64,000 nucleotides of DNA, from the NCBI RefSeq assembly GCF_050589645.1, contig NZ_JBNGOQ010000001.1:992001-1056000 (forward strand), given 5' to 3'. The notes under the pieces are model-generated. The model saw only the letters and a program-made list of their open reading frames with translations. It was not told where the DNA came from and did no database searches. This stretch comes from JBNGOQ01 sp050589645 (GTDB taxonomy: Bacteria; Bacteroidota; Bacteroidia; Flavobacteriales; Flavobacteriaceae). The position numbers were made by a program, and so were the translations under genes. Shown piece by piece: positions 24,373 to 33,675 of this stretch (position 1 is its first letter; the number at the start of each line of letters is the position of its first letter).

Positions 24373-25518
24373 TTAAAAAGACAACTGGGCAGCGAATTTC
24401 TGGATTTGGTCGAGAATGCTCTGGTAATCGGCTTCGTGCTCTACAAAATCCATGGTGGATACGTCTATGACCAAGTTGTTCTGCTCCGGATAGCTCTTGA
24501 TGAAATCAAAATATCCACGATTGATTTTTTCCAGATAATCGGGCGGTATTTTTTGTTCATAATCCCTACCCCGTTTCTTGATGTTCTCCAACAAGCGTTC
24601 CGTATGCTGATAGAGGTAAACGTATATCTTGGGCTTTTTTACTTCACGATACATAAAATTAAACACCTTCCGGTAGAGCGCAAATTCCTCTTCCTGCAGG
24701 GTGATTTTTGCAAAGATTAGCGATTTGTAAATATCGTAATCACTCACCATAAACTGCCTAAAAAGGTCAAACTGGGAGGTGTCGTCCGAAAATTGTTGGT
24801 AGCGATCGGCCAGGAAGGACATTTCCAGGGGAAAGGCATACCGACTTTGGTCCTCATAAAACTTAGGCAGAAAGGGATTGTCCGCAAAGCGCTCCAAGAC
24901 CAGTTTCGCGTTAAAGTCCTCCGAAATTTTACGTGCCAAAGTGGTTTTTCCGGCTCCGATATTCCCTTCGATCGCGATAAAATTCAGTCCCGAAAACTGC
25001 TCCTCCCGATTCTTGAAAAAACGGTGTGCCGTTTTCTCGGGTACACTTTTGTCCCTGCACTCCTGTAGCAAGTTGCGCGTATCCTTGATCAATATGGGGT
25101 GATAGAACTGCGGGGCGATGTCCGCCAAAGGTTTTAAGACAAAACGCCTTAGGTGCAGTTCTGGGTGTGGAAGGGTAAGGGTATCGGTCTTCATGATTTC
25201 AAAGTCGTAATACAGCATGTCTATATCGATACTGCGCGCGGTATACCCTTCGCCGGCGGCTCTTTTTCTTCCCAACTGTTCCTCAATCTGTAGAATGACC
25301 TCTAACAGGGCTTCGGGCGTGAGTTTCGTTTCCAGGGCGATGCAGATATTCAGAAAATCATCCGAATCAAAGCCCCAGGCCGCCGTTTTATAAACGTGCG
25401 ATATGCGTTGGATGGACCCCGCCTTTTCATGAAGTAAAAAAAGGGCACTTTGCAGTTGGTGGGCCTTATCGCCCAAATTACTGCCCAAGGAAAGATATGA
25501 GATTACAGCGTCTGGCAT
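24373..25518 (-). CDS. folK: Fusion of HPPK (FolK) and deoxynucleoside kinase
   Basis: 381 aa from ATG 25518 (MPDAVISYLSLGSNLGDK); a 12-codon upstream start is open but lacks family similarity. Residues about 5-155 are 6-hydroxymethyl-7,8-dihydropterin pyrophosphokinase: SLGSNLGDK, YKTAAWGF and the ATP/Mg signature RSIDIDMLYYD (95-105). Residues about 178-381 are a deoxynucleoside kinase: P-loop EGNIGAGKT (184-192), catalytic ER in LVLERFADNPF (209-210), DR in FLADRYQQF (238-239) and a basic LID (KKRGRDYE). The first half makes a folate precursor, the second salvages deoxynucleosides. Fusions of this type are common in Bacteroidota and link folate and dNTP supply, with thyA, folA and nupC elsewhere in the window. 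Confidence 0.94.
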   Translation of the reverse strand: MPDAVISYLSLGSNLGDKAHQLQSALFLLHEKAGSIQRISHVYKTAAWGFDSDDFLNICIALETKLTPEALLEVILQIEEQLGRKRAAGEGYTARSIDIDMLYYDFEIMKTDTLTLPHPELHLRRFVLKPLADIAPQFYHPILIKDTRNLLQECRDKSVPEKTAHRFFKNREEQFSGLNFIAIEGNIGAGKTTLARKISEDFNAKLVLERFADNPFLPKFYEDQSRYAFPLEMSFLADRYQQFSDDTSQFDLFRQFMVSDYDIYKSLIFAKITLQEEEFALYRKVFNFMYREVKKPKIYVYLYQHTERLLENIKKRGRDYEQKIPPDYLEKINRGYFDFIKSYPEQNNLVIDVSTMDFVEHEADYQSILDQIQKFAAQLSF

Positions 25519-25628
25519 AATGGGGAAACAAAGTAAACAAAAACAAATCGACATAAAAAGAAATCATTCCGAAATAGCCAGAGAAATGATTCGATCTAAA
25601 TCACGACATAAATAAGCATAACATTGGT

Positions 25629-25636
25629 TATCTTTG
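25629..25636 (+). promoter_or_regulatory. sppA -7 promoter element
   Basis: TATCTTTG, exact TAnnTTTG, 25 bases before ATG 25662. No matching TTG was found at the -33 distance. Confidence 0.5.
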
Positions 25637-25661
25637 CACTTTTTGAATTAAATTGCTATTA

Positions 25662-27422
25662 ATGAAGTTTTTAAGAAATTTACTTGCGGCCATTCTTGGT
25701 AGTCTTATCGCGTTCGGAATACTGTTCGTGATGTTCCTGATTTTTATAAGTCTGGCCGGGAGCGCCGAGGATGGGGTCAGTATTCCCAACAAGGCGGTGC
25801 TGGAGTTGCAAATAGAGGATCCGATCAAGGACTATGTAGGAAACGATGAGCTGGATCCCTTCGGCGGTTTTTTTGAGGAATCCCAAGGATTGGATGAAAT
25901 TCTGCACGCCATTCAGGTGGCCAAGGAGGATGATAAGATCAAGGGGATCAGCATCAACAACAATTTCTTGGTAGCGGGCCTCTCCCAAACACAGGCTATT
26001 AGGGATGCCTTAAAGGATTTTAAAACTTCTGGAAAGTTTGTTTATGCCTTTGGCGATTTTTACCTGCAAAAAGACTACTATCTGTCCAGCGTGGCCGATA
26101 AGATGTACCTGAACCCGGTAGGGGGAATGGACTTCAAGGGATTGTCCGCCGAGGTACTGTACTACAAGGGACTTCAGGAAAAGACAGGAGTGAAGATGGA
26201 GGTCATCCGTCACGGGAAGTACAAGAGTGCGGTAGAACCCTATCTCTCCGATGAAATGAGTGAGGCCAACCGAACACAGATCAGCGAGCTGATCAACTCA
26301 CTATGGGATTCCATGCTGGGCGATATCGCCGAGGGGAGAAATATGAGTGAACAGGACCTGAACGTCATTGCCGATACCCTGGGGGCCAGAAAACCCGAAT
26401 ATGCCGAAATGTCCGGCCTAATCGACGGCCTGGCCAACTATGATGAATACGAAGAGTATCTCAAAACTGCGCTTGAACTGGGAGAGGACGAAGATGTGAA
26501 CTACGTAAGCCTCTATGATTACATCAGAACGGCCAACAAAAAGAAGATCTATTCCGGCAAGGATAAAATAGCGATCATCTACGCTCAGGGAGAAATTTAT
26601 TACGGTGAGGGCAGCCCTGATTTTATAGGCCAGGGGATTATCAACAACGCCCTGAGAAAGGCCCGGGAAGATGAGTCGGTGAAGGCCATCGTGCTTCGGG
26701 TCAATTCGCCCGGTGGCAGTGCGCTGGTATCGGATATTATCTGGAGGGAAATAGAACTCACCAAAGCAGAGAAACCCGTGGTGGTCTCCATGGGCAATGT
26801 GGCCGCTTCAGGGGGCTATTACATTGCCGTGGGAGCAGATAGGATTTTCGCCGAACCTACCACTATTACAGGCTCTATTGGGGTTTTTGGCACCATCCCG
26901 AACATCAGCGAACTGGCAGGCAATATTGGGATCAATGCCGAACAGGTGGGGACCAACAAGAATTCGGTGGATTATTCCGTTTTTGAACCCATGAGCGATA
27001 GTTTCCGAGCAGTGATTCAGGAGGGCATTGAGGACACCTATAACACCTTTTTGGATCGGGTTTCGCAAGGGCGCAACATTAGCATAGCCGAAGCGGATAG
27101 CCTGGCCCAAGGTAGGGTGTGGAGCGGTACCGATGCAAAACGGCTGGGACTGATCGATGAATTGGGCGGTTTGGACGACGCGGTTACCGCCGCGGCCTCC
27201 CTGGCAGAAGTTGAATCCTTCGGAATAAAAAAATATCCCAGGTACAAATCGGGCTTTGAGCGCTTTATGGAAGATTTTGGCGGCACCAGCGTGCAGCATA
27301 AGGAAGCTTTTATCCAAGCCGAAGTGGGCGAGGAGGCCTATACCATCTTAAAACAAATTAAACGGGCAATGCAACAAAAGGGGATTCAGGCAAGGATGCC
27401 TTTTGCGCTGAATATTAAATAA
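25662..27422 (+). CDS. sppA: Signal peptide peptidase SppA, 67K type
   Basis: 586 aa from ATG 25662 (MKFLRNLLAAILGSLIAF). One N-terminal membrane anchor (about 8-33) then two homologous halves, as in E. coli SppA. The general-base Lys is in HGKYKSAVEP (Lys188) and the nucleophile in VVVSMGNVAASGGYYIA (Ser383); spacing agrees with K209/S409 in E. coli. Substrate-groove signatures LRVNSPGGS (346-353) and ITGSIGVFG follow. It degrades cleaved signal peptides in the inner membrane on the periplasmic side. The downstream yhhQ gene starts five bases after the stop, so they are one operon. Confidence 0.94.
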   Translation: MKFLRNLLAAILGSLIAFGILFVMFLIFISLAGSAEDGVSIPNKAVLELQIEDPIKDYVGNDELDPFGGFFEESQGLDEILHAIQVAKEDDKIKGISINNNFLVAGLSQTQAIRDALKDFKTSGKFVYAFGDFYLQKDYYLSSVADKMYLNPVGGMDFKGLSAEVLYYKGLQEKTGVKMEVIRHGKYKSAVEPYLSDEMSEANRTQISELINSLWDSMLGDIAEGRNMSEQDLNVIADTLGARKPEYAEMSGLIDGLANYDEYEEYLKTALELGEDEDVNYVSLYDYIRTANKKKIYSGKDKIAIIYAQGEIYYGEGSPDFIGQGIINNALRKAREDESVKAIVLRVNSPGGSALVSDIIWREIELTKAEKPVVVSMGNVAASGGYYIAVGADRIFAEPTTITGSIGVFGTIPNISELAGNIGINAEQVGTNKNSVDYSVFEPMSDSFRAVIQEGIEDTYNTFLDRVSQGRNISIAEADSLAQGRVWSGTDAKRLGLIDELGGLDDAVTAAASLAEVESFGIKKYPRYKSGFERFMEDFGGTSVQHKEAFIQAEVGEEAYTILKQIKRAMQQKGIQARMPFALNIK

Positions 27423-27427
27423 AATAT

Positions 27428-28138
27428 ATGACGCTTAAGGACAAGAGGCTTGCCTACACCATCTATCTATATCTGGGCGCGCTCTTCATTACCTCATTGG
27501 TGGTTTCCAACTTGATCTTTCAGAAGTTCTTTTACTGGAACCCCTTTGGTGATATCACTGTTTTTGGGGCACCTATTTTTGAACTTTCGGTAGGGATATT
27601 ACCCTATCCCCTCACTTTTTTGATTACGGACCTCATTTCCGAGATTTATGGAAAAAAACGGGCCAACCAAATCGTAACAGCAGGTATTTTTGCCTCCTTT
27701 TTTTCCATGGGCATCCTGCTGTTGGCAGATTTTGTCCCGGCCATTCCCACCTCCCCGGTAGACGATGCCGTCTTTGGCCAGGTGTTTGCGCTTTCCCCTG
27801 TAGCCGTATTGGCCTCGATGCTCGCCTATTTGGCGGCCCAGTATGTGGATATCGCCCTTTACCATTTCTGGAAACGACTCACCAAGGGAAAGTACCTTTG
27901 GTTGCGAAACAATTTCTCTACCTTTCTTTCCCAGTTCATAGATACCTTTACGGTGGTAGGCCTTTTATGCCTCTTTGGAGTGCTCCCCTGGAGCCTATTT
28001 TACGGCCTGGTGGTCAGCGGCTTCCTTTTTAAGGTTTTTATAGCATTTCTGGACACCCCTTTTCTGTATTTGTTCGTATATATCCTAAGAAAACGGTTTA
28101 AACTTCCCGTTGGTGGGGAAATAGCGCTCGACATATAA
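27428..28138 (+). CDS. yhhQ: Queuosine precursor transporter (YhhQ family)
   Basis: 236 aa with six or seven membrane segments. The signature LPYPLTFLITDLISEIYGKKRANQIV, with the D-L-I-x-E-x-Y-G motif, is typical of the VUT/YhhQ (COG1738) family, as is AYLAAQYVDIALYHFWKRLT and NNFSTFLSQFIDTF. The family imports queuine or its precursors preQ0/preQ1 across the inner membrane for tRNA modification. Bacteroidota members are usually annotated this way; the exact substrate here is inferred. It is the second gene of an sppA-led operon with a five-base gap; 48 bp later an AsmA-like gene begins on the same strand. Confidence 0.9.
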   Translation: MTLKDKRLAYTIYLYLGALFITSLVVSNLIFQKFFYWNPFGDITVFGAPIFELSVGILPYPLTFLITDLISEIYGKKRANQIVTAGIFASFFSMGILLLADFVPAIPTSPVDDAVFGQVFALSPVAVLASMLAYLAAQYVDIALYHFWKRLTKGKYLWLRNNFSTFLSQFIDTFTVVGLLCLFGVLPWSLFYGLVVSGFLFKVFIAFLDTPFLYLFVYILRKRFKLPVGGEIALDI

Positions 28139-28186
28139 TAAGTGGCGCTTTTTTAAGTTGATAGAACAGGAATAAGTATAGGAGAT

Positions 28187-30886
28187 ATGAAAAAGAAAAT
28201 TGTCAGGATTGTAGGTGTCGTTGTATTACTTTTTGTACTCACCCTCATTGCCGCCCCATTTTTTCTCAAGGGCAAGATAGCCGATATCATTAAAAACAAG
28301 GTAAACAATAACATTACCGGGACCCTGGATTTTTCCGAGGCCGATCTGAGCCTTTTCAGCAGCTTCCCCAAGGCTAAGGTAAGCCTTAAAGACATCAGCC
28401 TGGTTACCGCTGCCCCCTTTGCCGGAGATACGCTGTTCGCTTCTAAAGAGGTGGAGTTGACGATGGGCATAGGGGAGCTGTTCAAAGATGCCTCGGAACC
28501 CATCGGCATACGTAGTTTAACCATTGATGGTGCTCGTTTGCAAATCACCATCGATTCCTTGGGAATTGCCAACTACGATATCGCGGTACCAACCGAGACT
28601 GTGGAGGAAACCGAAGGGAAATCCGATAACTTTAGCTTGGCCCTGGAGTCTTATGAGATCACCAATTCCGAAATACGCTATACGGATTTGTCCACAGGGC
28701 TTCAATTGGAGCTCTTGGATCTGGATCATTCGGGTAGTGGGGACCTGTCCCTTGAGAAGTCGGAATTGGATACGCATACCAATGCCCTGGTATCCTTTCA
28801 GTTAGACAGTACCAATTACTTGAATAAAAACAAGGTGCAGTTGGACGCACTCCTTGGCATGGATTTGAAAGCGAACAAATATTCCTTTCTTAAAAATGAG
28901 GCTGTAATCAATCAATTACCCTTGGTTTTTGAAGGTTACGTGCAGGTGAACGAAGATAATCAGGAGGTAGACATTAGCTTTGAGACCCCCTCCTCGGGGT
29001 TTAAGAATTTTCTGGCGGTGTTGCCCGAAGCCTACGCTAGGAACATTGAAAATGTGCAGACCACGGGAAACTTTACAGTGGCAGGGGTTTTCAAGGGTGT
29101 GGTGGATGAGGAACATATCCCCACCTTCGATATTCGGGTAAATTCTGATAAGGCTTCCTTTAAGTACCCTGACCTGCCCAAGTCCGTTGAGGATATCGCC
29201 ATCCAAATGGCTGTGACGAACAAAACAGGTATAAGCGAAGACACCTATGTAGAAATCAACAGACTAAAATTTAGAATTAACTCAGATAGCTTCAATATGA
29301 CCGCCAAGTTGGTGGACCTATTGGGCAATACCAAGGTAAATGCCCATTTGGATGCCAAAATGGACCTGTCCAATATTTCAAAGGCCTATCCCATGCCGGA
29401 GGATCTGAAATTGCAGGGCATCTTGGATGCCAATGTCACTACAGCCTTTGATATGGCCTCGGTAGAAAACAAACGGTATGGGAATACCAGTACTAAAGGC
29501 CGTCTACAGCTCTCCAACTTTCAATACAGCTCAGAAGAATTTGCAAATCCCATTGAAATAAAATCCACAGCCCTGACCTTTGATCCCGAAACGGTGACGC
29601 TGAACGATCTTAGTGGACAAACGGGAAAAACCGATTTTAAGGCCAAGGGTACCCTTACCAATCTTTTGGGATTCCTGTTCAACAATGAAAAAGTCGTTGG
29701 GGATTTCGACCTGGAATCGGACACCTTTGCGCTGAACGATTTTATGGTGGAAGAGTCTTCCGGAACGTCCGAGGCGCCGGAAACCACGGAAAAAATAAAG
29801 ATTCCGTCCTTTTTGGACTGCACCATAAGGGCCAATGCGGCTACGGTGCTATATGACAACCTAGCACTAAAGGACGTTTCCGGAACCTTACGGATAAGGG
29901 ATGAAAAAGCTACCCTTTCACAAATGAGTTCTTCTCTTTTTGATGGGAAACTGGCGCTTAATGGAGAAGTTTCCACGAAAGCGGAGACCCCTACCTTTGC
30001 CATGAAATTGGGGATGGACGGTTTTAGGATCGGGGAGACCTTTGAAGCCTTGGAACTGTTCAAGGCCTTGGCGCCCGTTGCCAGTGCACTAAGGGGGAAG
30101 TTGAATTCGGATGTTCAATTGTCGGGAAATCTAAAGAACGATTTTACGCCAAACCTTTCTTCGGTTACGGGCAACGTATTGGCGGAACTACTGGCCACGG
30201 AAATCAAGCCCGAAAAGGCAAAAATACTGTCGTCCCTAAGCAGCAAGCTCAGTTTTCTGGAGACGGATAAACTTAATCTAAAAGGGCTAAAAACGGCCCT
30301 CTCTTTTGAAGATGGATTGGTGAAGGTTAAACCCTTTACGGTCATGTACGAAGATATTGCCGTAAACGTTAGCGGGAGCCATACCTTTGACAATGCACTG
30401 AACTACACGGCCACCCTGGATGTACCCACGAAGTATTTGGGCAGCGAAGTGAACAACCTTATTGCCAAAATTGATGATGAGGAGCTGGAAAATATGACGG
30501 TCCCCATCAGTGCAAACATAGGGGGCAGTTTTGGGGCCCCAACGGTCAGTACCGATTTAAGTTCTGGGGTCAAGAACCTGACGGCCCAGCTGGTAGAGGT
30601 GCAAAAGCAAAAATTACTCAACCAGGGCAAGGACCAGGCCAAGGAGTTGATCGGCAACATCCTTTCGGGAAATTCATCCGATAAGGATTCCACCGTCCAA
30701 ACCGGTTCCCAAGAATCGGTAACCAGTACCCTGGGGAATTTGTTGGGCGATAAACAAAAAGATACCGTTGGATCAAAAACCGATTCGAGCGCCACATCGA
30801 CCGATCCCGTCAAAAAGGCAGCCAAAGGCATTTTGGGCAATCTGTTGGGGAAAAAGAAGAAAAAAGAGAAAGATTCCGTTAATTGA
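28187..30886 (+). CDS. AsmA-like family protein (large inner-membrane-anchored)
   Basis: 899 aa. An N-terminal membrane segment (IVRIVGVVVLLFVLTLIAAPFFL) leads into AsmA-like repeats: GTLDFSEADLSLFSSFPKAKVSLKDISLV is the classic N-terminal AsmA motif (x-G-x-I-x-I-x-x-A-D-x-S-x-F-x-x-F-P). The rest is a long series of amphipathic beta strands typical of AsmA/TamB-type lipid-bridging proteins, with the AsmA_2 C-terminal part LKGLKTALSFEDGLVKVKPFTVMYEDIAVNVSGSHTF. The last 100 residues are low-complexity, Lys/Ser/Thr-rich, and end with KKKKKEKDSVN. E. coli AsmA relatives carry phospholipids to the outer membrane; that function is inferred here. It probably extends the sppA-yhhQ transcript. Confidence 0.88.
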   Translation: MKKKIVRIVGVVVLLFVLTLIAAPFFLKGKIADIIKNKVNNNITGTLDFSEADLSLFSSFPKAKVSLKDISLVTAAPFAGDTLFASKEVELTMGIGELFKDASEPIGIRSLTIDGARLQITIDSLGIANYDIAVPTETVEETEGKSDNFSLALESYEITNSEIRYTDLSTGLQLELLDLDHSGSGDLSLEKSELDTHTNALVSFQLDSTNYLNKNKVQLDALLGMDLKANKYSFLKNEAVINQLPLVFEGYVQVNEDNQEVDISFETPSSGFKNFLAVLPEAYARNIENVQTTGNFTVAGVFKGVVDEEHIPTFDIRVNSDKASFKYPDLPKSVEDIAIQMAVTNKTGISEDTYVEINRLKFRINSDSFNMTAKLVDLLGNTKVNAHLDAKMDLSNISKAYPMPEDLKLQGILDANVTTAFDMASVENKRYGNTSTKGRLQLSNFQYSSEEFANPIEIKSTALTFDPETVTLNDLSGQTGKTDFKAKGTLTNLLGFLFNNEKVVGDFDLESDTFALNDFMVEESSGTSEAPETTEKIKIPSFLDCTIRANAATVLYDNLALKDVSGTLRIRDEKATLSQMSSSLFDGKLALNGEVSTKAETPTFAMKLGMDGFRIGETFEALELFKALAPVASALRGKLNSDVQLSGNLKNDFTPNLSSVTGNVLAELLATEIKPEKAKILSSLSSKLSFLETDKLNLKGLKTALSFEDGLVKVKPFTVMYEDIAVNVSGSHTFDNALNYTATLDVPTKYLGSEVNNLIAKIDDEELENMTVPISANIGGSFGAPTVSTDLSSGVKNLTAQLVEVQKQKLLNQGKDQAKELIGNILSGNSSDKDSTVQTGSQESVTSTLGNLLGDKQKDTVGSKTDSSATSTDPVKKAAKGILGNLLGKKKKKEKDSVN

Positions 30887-30955
30887 CCAAACAAAAATTG
30901 ATTAAAGAAGCTTCATTGGAATGGTGCATGTGACAAAATGATTTCTTTTGAACCC

Positions 30956-31104
30956 CCTTCTACAAAGAATAGGTGGAGAAAGCTTCGATTGGTACCGTCA
31001 CGCTAGGGCGTGATGGAGAAGTTTCGACACCGATTTTGCAAAGCAAAAATTCCTGTGTAGAAGGTGTCTTTTCTTTGCTTCGTTTCTTTGGACAAGCAAA
31101 GAAA
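30956..31104. repeat. Inverted-repeat element, no gene (MITE-like)
   Basis: In the 294-bp gap 30887-31180, CCTTCTACA (30956-30964) is repeated inverted as TGTAGAAGG (31056-31064). Inside are two direct copies of GGAGAA(A)G-x-TTTCGA and a small hairpin, TCACGC-TAGG-GCGTGA. Just after it, TTTCTTTGCTT (31070-31080) pairs with AAGCAAAGAAA (31094-31104). Size and structure suit a small non-autonomous element or dispersed repeat. No transposase or coding frame is convincing here. Confidence 0.5.
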
Positions 31105-31180
31105 TGAAGCTGGCAAGAATTATTTTTTATTACCTAGTTCTCTTGTCATTTCCATAGCGATAAAGCAGAAAAAAACTCCA

Positions 31181-31984
31181 TTAATTAACCCCCAAACCTA
31201 CATAGTAGCCTTCGCTTCCACGTATATTGAACACCGTATTGTCCTCAAAGATGAGGTACTGTCCCTTGATTCCCTTTAGAACGCCCGTATAGTTGGGATT
31301 TTTATTGAGGCTAAGGCTTTTCACCTTCTCTGGATATCTGAGCACCGGAAACTCTAGATGGGTCTCCGTATTGTTGTCAATATAGTAATCCGTTGCCTCC
31401 TCCGGAATGTAGGACCTCAGTTTGTTTCGCCATTCCACTAGGTTTTCGTCCTTTACATCATTGGTAAGCATTTTGCGCCAATTGGTCTTATCACTGAGAT
31501 GATCCTTTAGGGCCACTTCCGTAATGCCCGCCAAATATCGGTTGGGTACCTCCACAATTTCAATAGCCTCGTGTGCCCCCTGGTCTATCCAACGGGTAGG
31601 GACCTGTGTCTTCCGTGTTACTCCTACCTTAATGTTGCTGGAATTGGCCAAGTATACGATATGTGGCTGTAACTGCACCTTTTTTTCGTATTCCAGATCC
31701 CTGTCCTCCTTATCCAAATGAGCCGTGCTCAGTTCGGGCCGCATAATCCACTCGCCTGCGGCGGCCGTTTCATAAAAACAGCTTTTGCAGAACCCTTGGC
31801 GGTATATCGGACGGTCTTCTCCACAATTGAGGCATTGGAATTTTATGAAGTTGATCTGCAAGCTCTTATCGAGTACCTGGTTAACATTTAAAAAATCGTT
31901 CTCAAAGAGCATATAATATTGAATGGGGCTTCCCATTTCGGTCTGCATTTTACGTAAAACCCCTTCGTACAGCATACTAGTCAT
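31181..31984 (-). CDS. DUF2797 protein with zinc ribbon and GIY-YIG-like segment
   Basis: 267 aa. The N-terminal part has a Cys4 zinc ribbon, QCLNCGEDRPIYRQGFCKSCF, then the DUF2797 core HIVYLANSSNIKVGVTRKTQVPTRWIDQGA, which has the local order of a GIY-YIG nuclease (Y-L-A at the first strand, K-V-G-x-T, then R-W-x-x-Q-G). The C-terminal half (HLEFPVLRYPEKVKSLSL...GVLKGIKGQYLIFEDN...FNIRGSEGYYV) is the DUF2797-specific end. Function is unknown; nucleic acid binding is plausible. It is convergent with the AsmA-like gene, and its start faces the GH3 gene across 102 bp. Confidence 0.85.
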   Translation of the reverse strand: MTSMLYEGVLRKMQTEMGSPIQYYMLFENDFLNVNQVLDKSLQINFIKFQCLNCGEDRPIYRQGFCKSCFYETAAAGEWIMRPELSTAHLDKEDRDLEYEKKVQLQPHIVYLANSSNIKVGVTRKTQVPTRWIDQGAHEAIEIVEVPNRYLAGITEVALKDHLSDKTNWRKMLTNDVKDENLVEWRNKLRSYIPEEATDYYIDNNTETHLEFPVLRYPEKVKSLSLNKNPNYTGVLKGIKGQYLIFEDNTVFNIRGSEGYYVGLGVN

Positions 31985-32086
31985 TTTAATTTAAAATAAA
32001 TTTGAAAGTAGTAAATTTAAGGGCTATTTTGATGAAACCAACGAAACTTTTACCCCTGGATATTTTCAGGATAAAGATACCTAAAA

Positions 32087-33601
32087 ATGCCAATACCCTT
32101 ATTTAACTCCATAGCGTCATGGTTGCTAAAAAAGCGCTATCACCAGATAGAACTTTTTCTGAAGTACCCTGCTGAGGTTCAGGAAGAGGTGCTTCATCAA
32201 TTGATTTCCATGGCCAAGGATACAGAAATAGGAAAAAAGCACGGTTTTGAGTCCATTGCCAATTACGAAACTTTTGCCCAAAGGGTACCCATTGTCTCCT
32301 ATGAGGAGACAGAACCCCTGATAGAACGCACCCGTAGGGGAGAGCAGAATATTTTTTGGCCCACAGGGATCAAATGGTTCGCCAAAAGTAGCGGTACCAC
32401 CAATGCCAAGAGCAAGTTCATCCCTGTGAGCACGGAGGCCTTGGAAGACTGTCATTATAAATCGGGAAAGGACCTGCTGTGCCTTTATTTGAACAACAAT
32501 GAGAACTCGCAACTGTTCAATGGAAAAAGCCTTCGTTTGGGCGGCAGCAAGGAACTTTATGAGGATAATGGTTCCTTTTTCGGGGATTTGTCCGCTATTT
32601 TAATAGACAATATGCCCTTTTGGGCCGAGTTGAGCAGCACCCCGAGCAGCAGGGTATCGCTCATGAGCGAGTGGGAGACTAAAATGGGTGCCATCATCAA
32701 GGAAAGTGTGGAGGAGAATGTGACCAGTTTGGCAGGCGTACCCTCTTGGATGCTGGTCTTGTTGAACAAGGTCCTAGAGGAAACGGGCCGGGATCACCTT
32801 TTTCAGGTTTGGGAGAATCTGGAGGTGTATTTTCACGGAGGGGTCAGTTTCAATCCATATAAGGACCAATACCAAAAACTTTTACCCAGAAAAAACTTTA
32901 ACTATTATGAAATATATAACGCATCCGAAGGCTTTTTTGCCATTCAGGACAGAAATAACTCGGATGACCTATTGTTGATGCTGGACTACGGCATCTTCTA
33001 CGAGTTTATTCCCATGGAAACCTATGGCACCGTAGAACAACGTGCCATTCCCTTATGGCAGGTGCAGACGGGCAAAAATTACGCTATCGTCATTACCACC
33101 AATGCCGGACTTTGGCGTTATAAAATAGGGGATACGCTCCGATTTACCTCGCTGGATCCCTATCGGGTAAAGGTAACCGGGCGTACCAAACACCATATTA
33201 ACGCCTTTGGGGAGGAATTGATCATAGAAAATGCAGAGGAGGCCCTGAAGAACATCTGTAAAAAAACGGGCGCCGAGATTATGGATTATACAGCGGCCCC
33301 CATTTTTATGTCTGGAAAGGAAAAAGGCGCCCACGAATGGATCATCGAATTTAGGAAAGCACCGGACGAACTCAATTATTTTACGGAATTCTTGGATAAT
33401 GCCCTAAAATCGCTGAATTCGGATTACGAGGCAAAACGCTATAACAACATGACCTTAAAAATGCCCAAAGTGCATGTTGCCAGGGAGAATCTCTTCTACG
33501 ATTGGTTAAAATCCAAGAACAAGCTTGGAGGTCAGCACAAAATACCCAGATTGTCCAATGATAGGGGCTACATCGACGAATTGCTCCAGATGAACAAATA
33601 A
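32087..33601 (+). CDS. GH3 auxin-responsive promoter-family (acyl-adenylating) protein
   Basis: 504 aa. The ANL superfamily P-loop equivalent is KSSGTTNAKSKFIP (100-113); motif II is YEIYNASEGFFAIQD, where E binds the carboxylate/AMP; motif III is WRYKIGDTLRF with the Asp for ribose; then VKVTGRTKHHINAFGEELIIENAEEAL. These are the three AMP-binding motifs of plant GH3 amidosynthetases, and the C-terminal domain is complete. Bacterial members are common in Bacteroidota, but their acyl and amine substrates are unknown; plant GH3 proteins conjugate jasmonate, auxin or salicylate to amino acids. A small alpha/beta-hydrolase gene follows after 74 bp. Confidence 0.92.
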   Translation: MPIPLFNSIASWLLKKRYHQIELFLKYPAEVQEEVLHQLISMAKDTEIGKKHGFESIANYETFAQRVPIVSYEETEPLIERTRRGEQNIFWPTGIKWFAKSSGTTNAKSKFIPVSTEALEDCHYKSGKDLLCLYLNNNENSQLFNGKSLRLGGSKELYEDNGSFFGDLSAILIDNMPFWAELSSTPSSRVSLMSEWETKMGAIIKESVEENVTSLAGVPSWMLVLLNKVLEETGRDHLFQVWENLEVYFHGGVSFNPYKDQYQKLLPRKNFNYYEIYNASEGFFAIQDRNNSDDLLLMLDYGIFYEFIPMETYGTVEQRAIPLWQVQTGKNYAIVITTNAGLWRYKIGDTLRFTSLDPYRVKVTGRTKHHINAFGEELIIENAEEALKNICKKTGAEIMDYTAAPIFMSGKEKGAHEWIIEFRKAPDELNYFTEFLDNALKSLNSDYEAKRYNNMTLKMPKVHVARENLFYDWLKSKNKLGGQHKIPRLSNDRGYIDELLQMNK

Positions 33602-33675
33602 AAAAGGAATTTTAACGTTTATTGTTCATATTTATAACCAAAACTTAACCGAAAGTATAATATAAACTCCCAAAT

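Noticed and set aside
27423..27427. A preQ1 riboswitch before yhhQ
   Set aside because: Only five bases separate it from sppA, so no room for a riboswitch.
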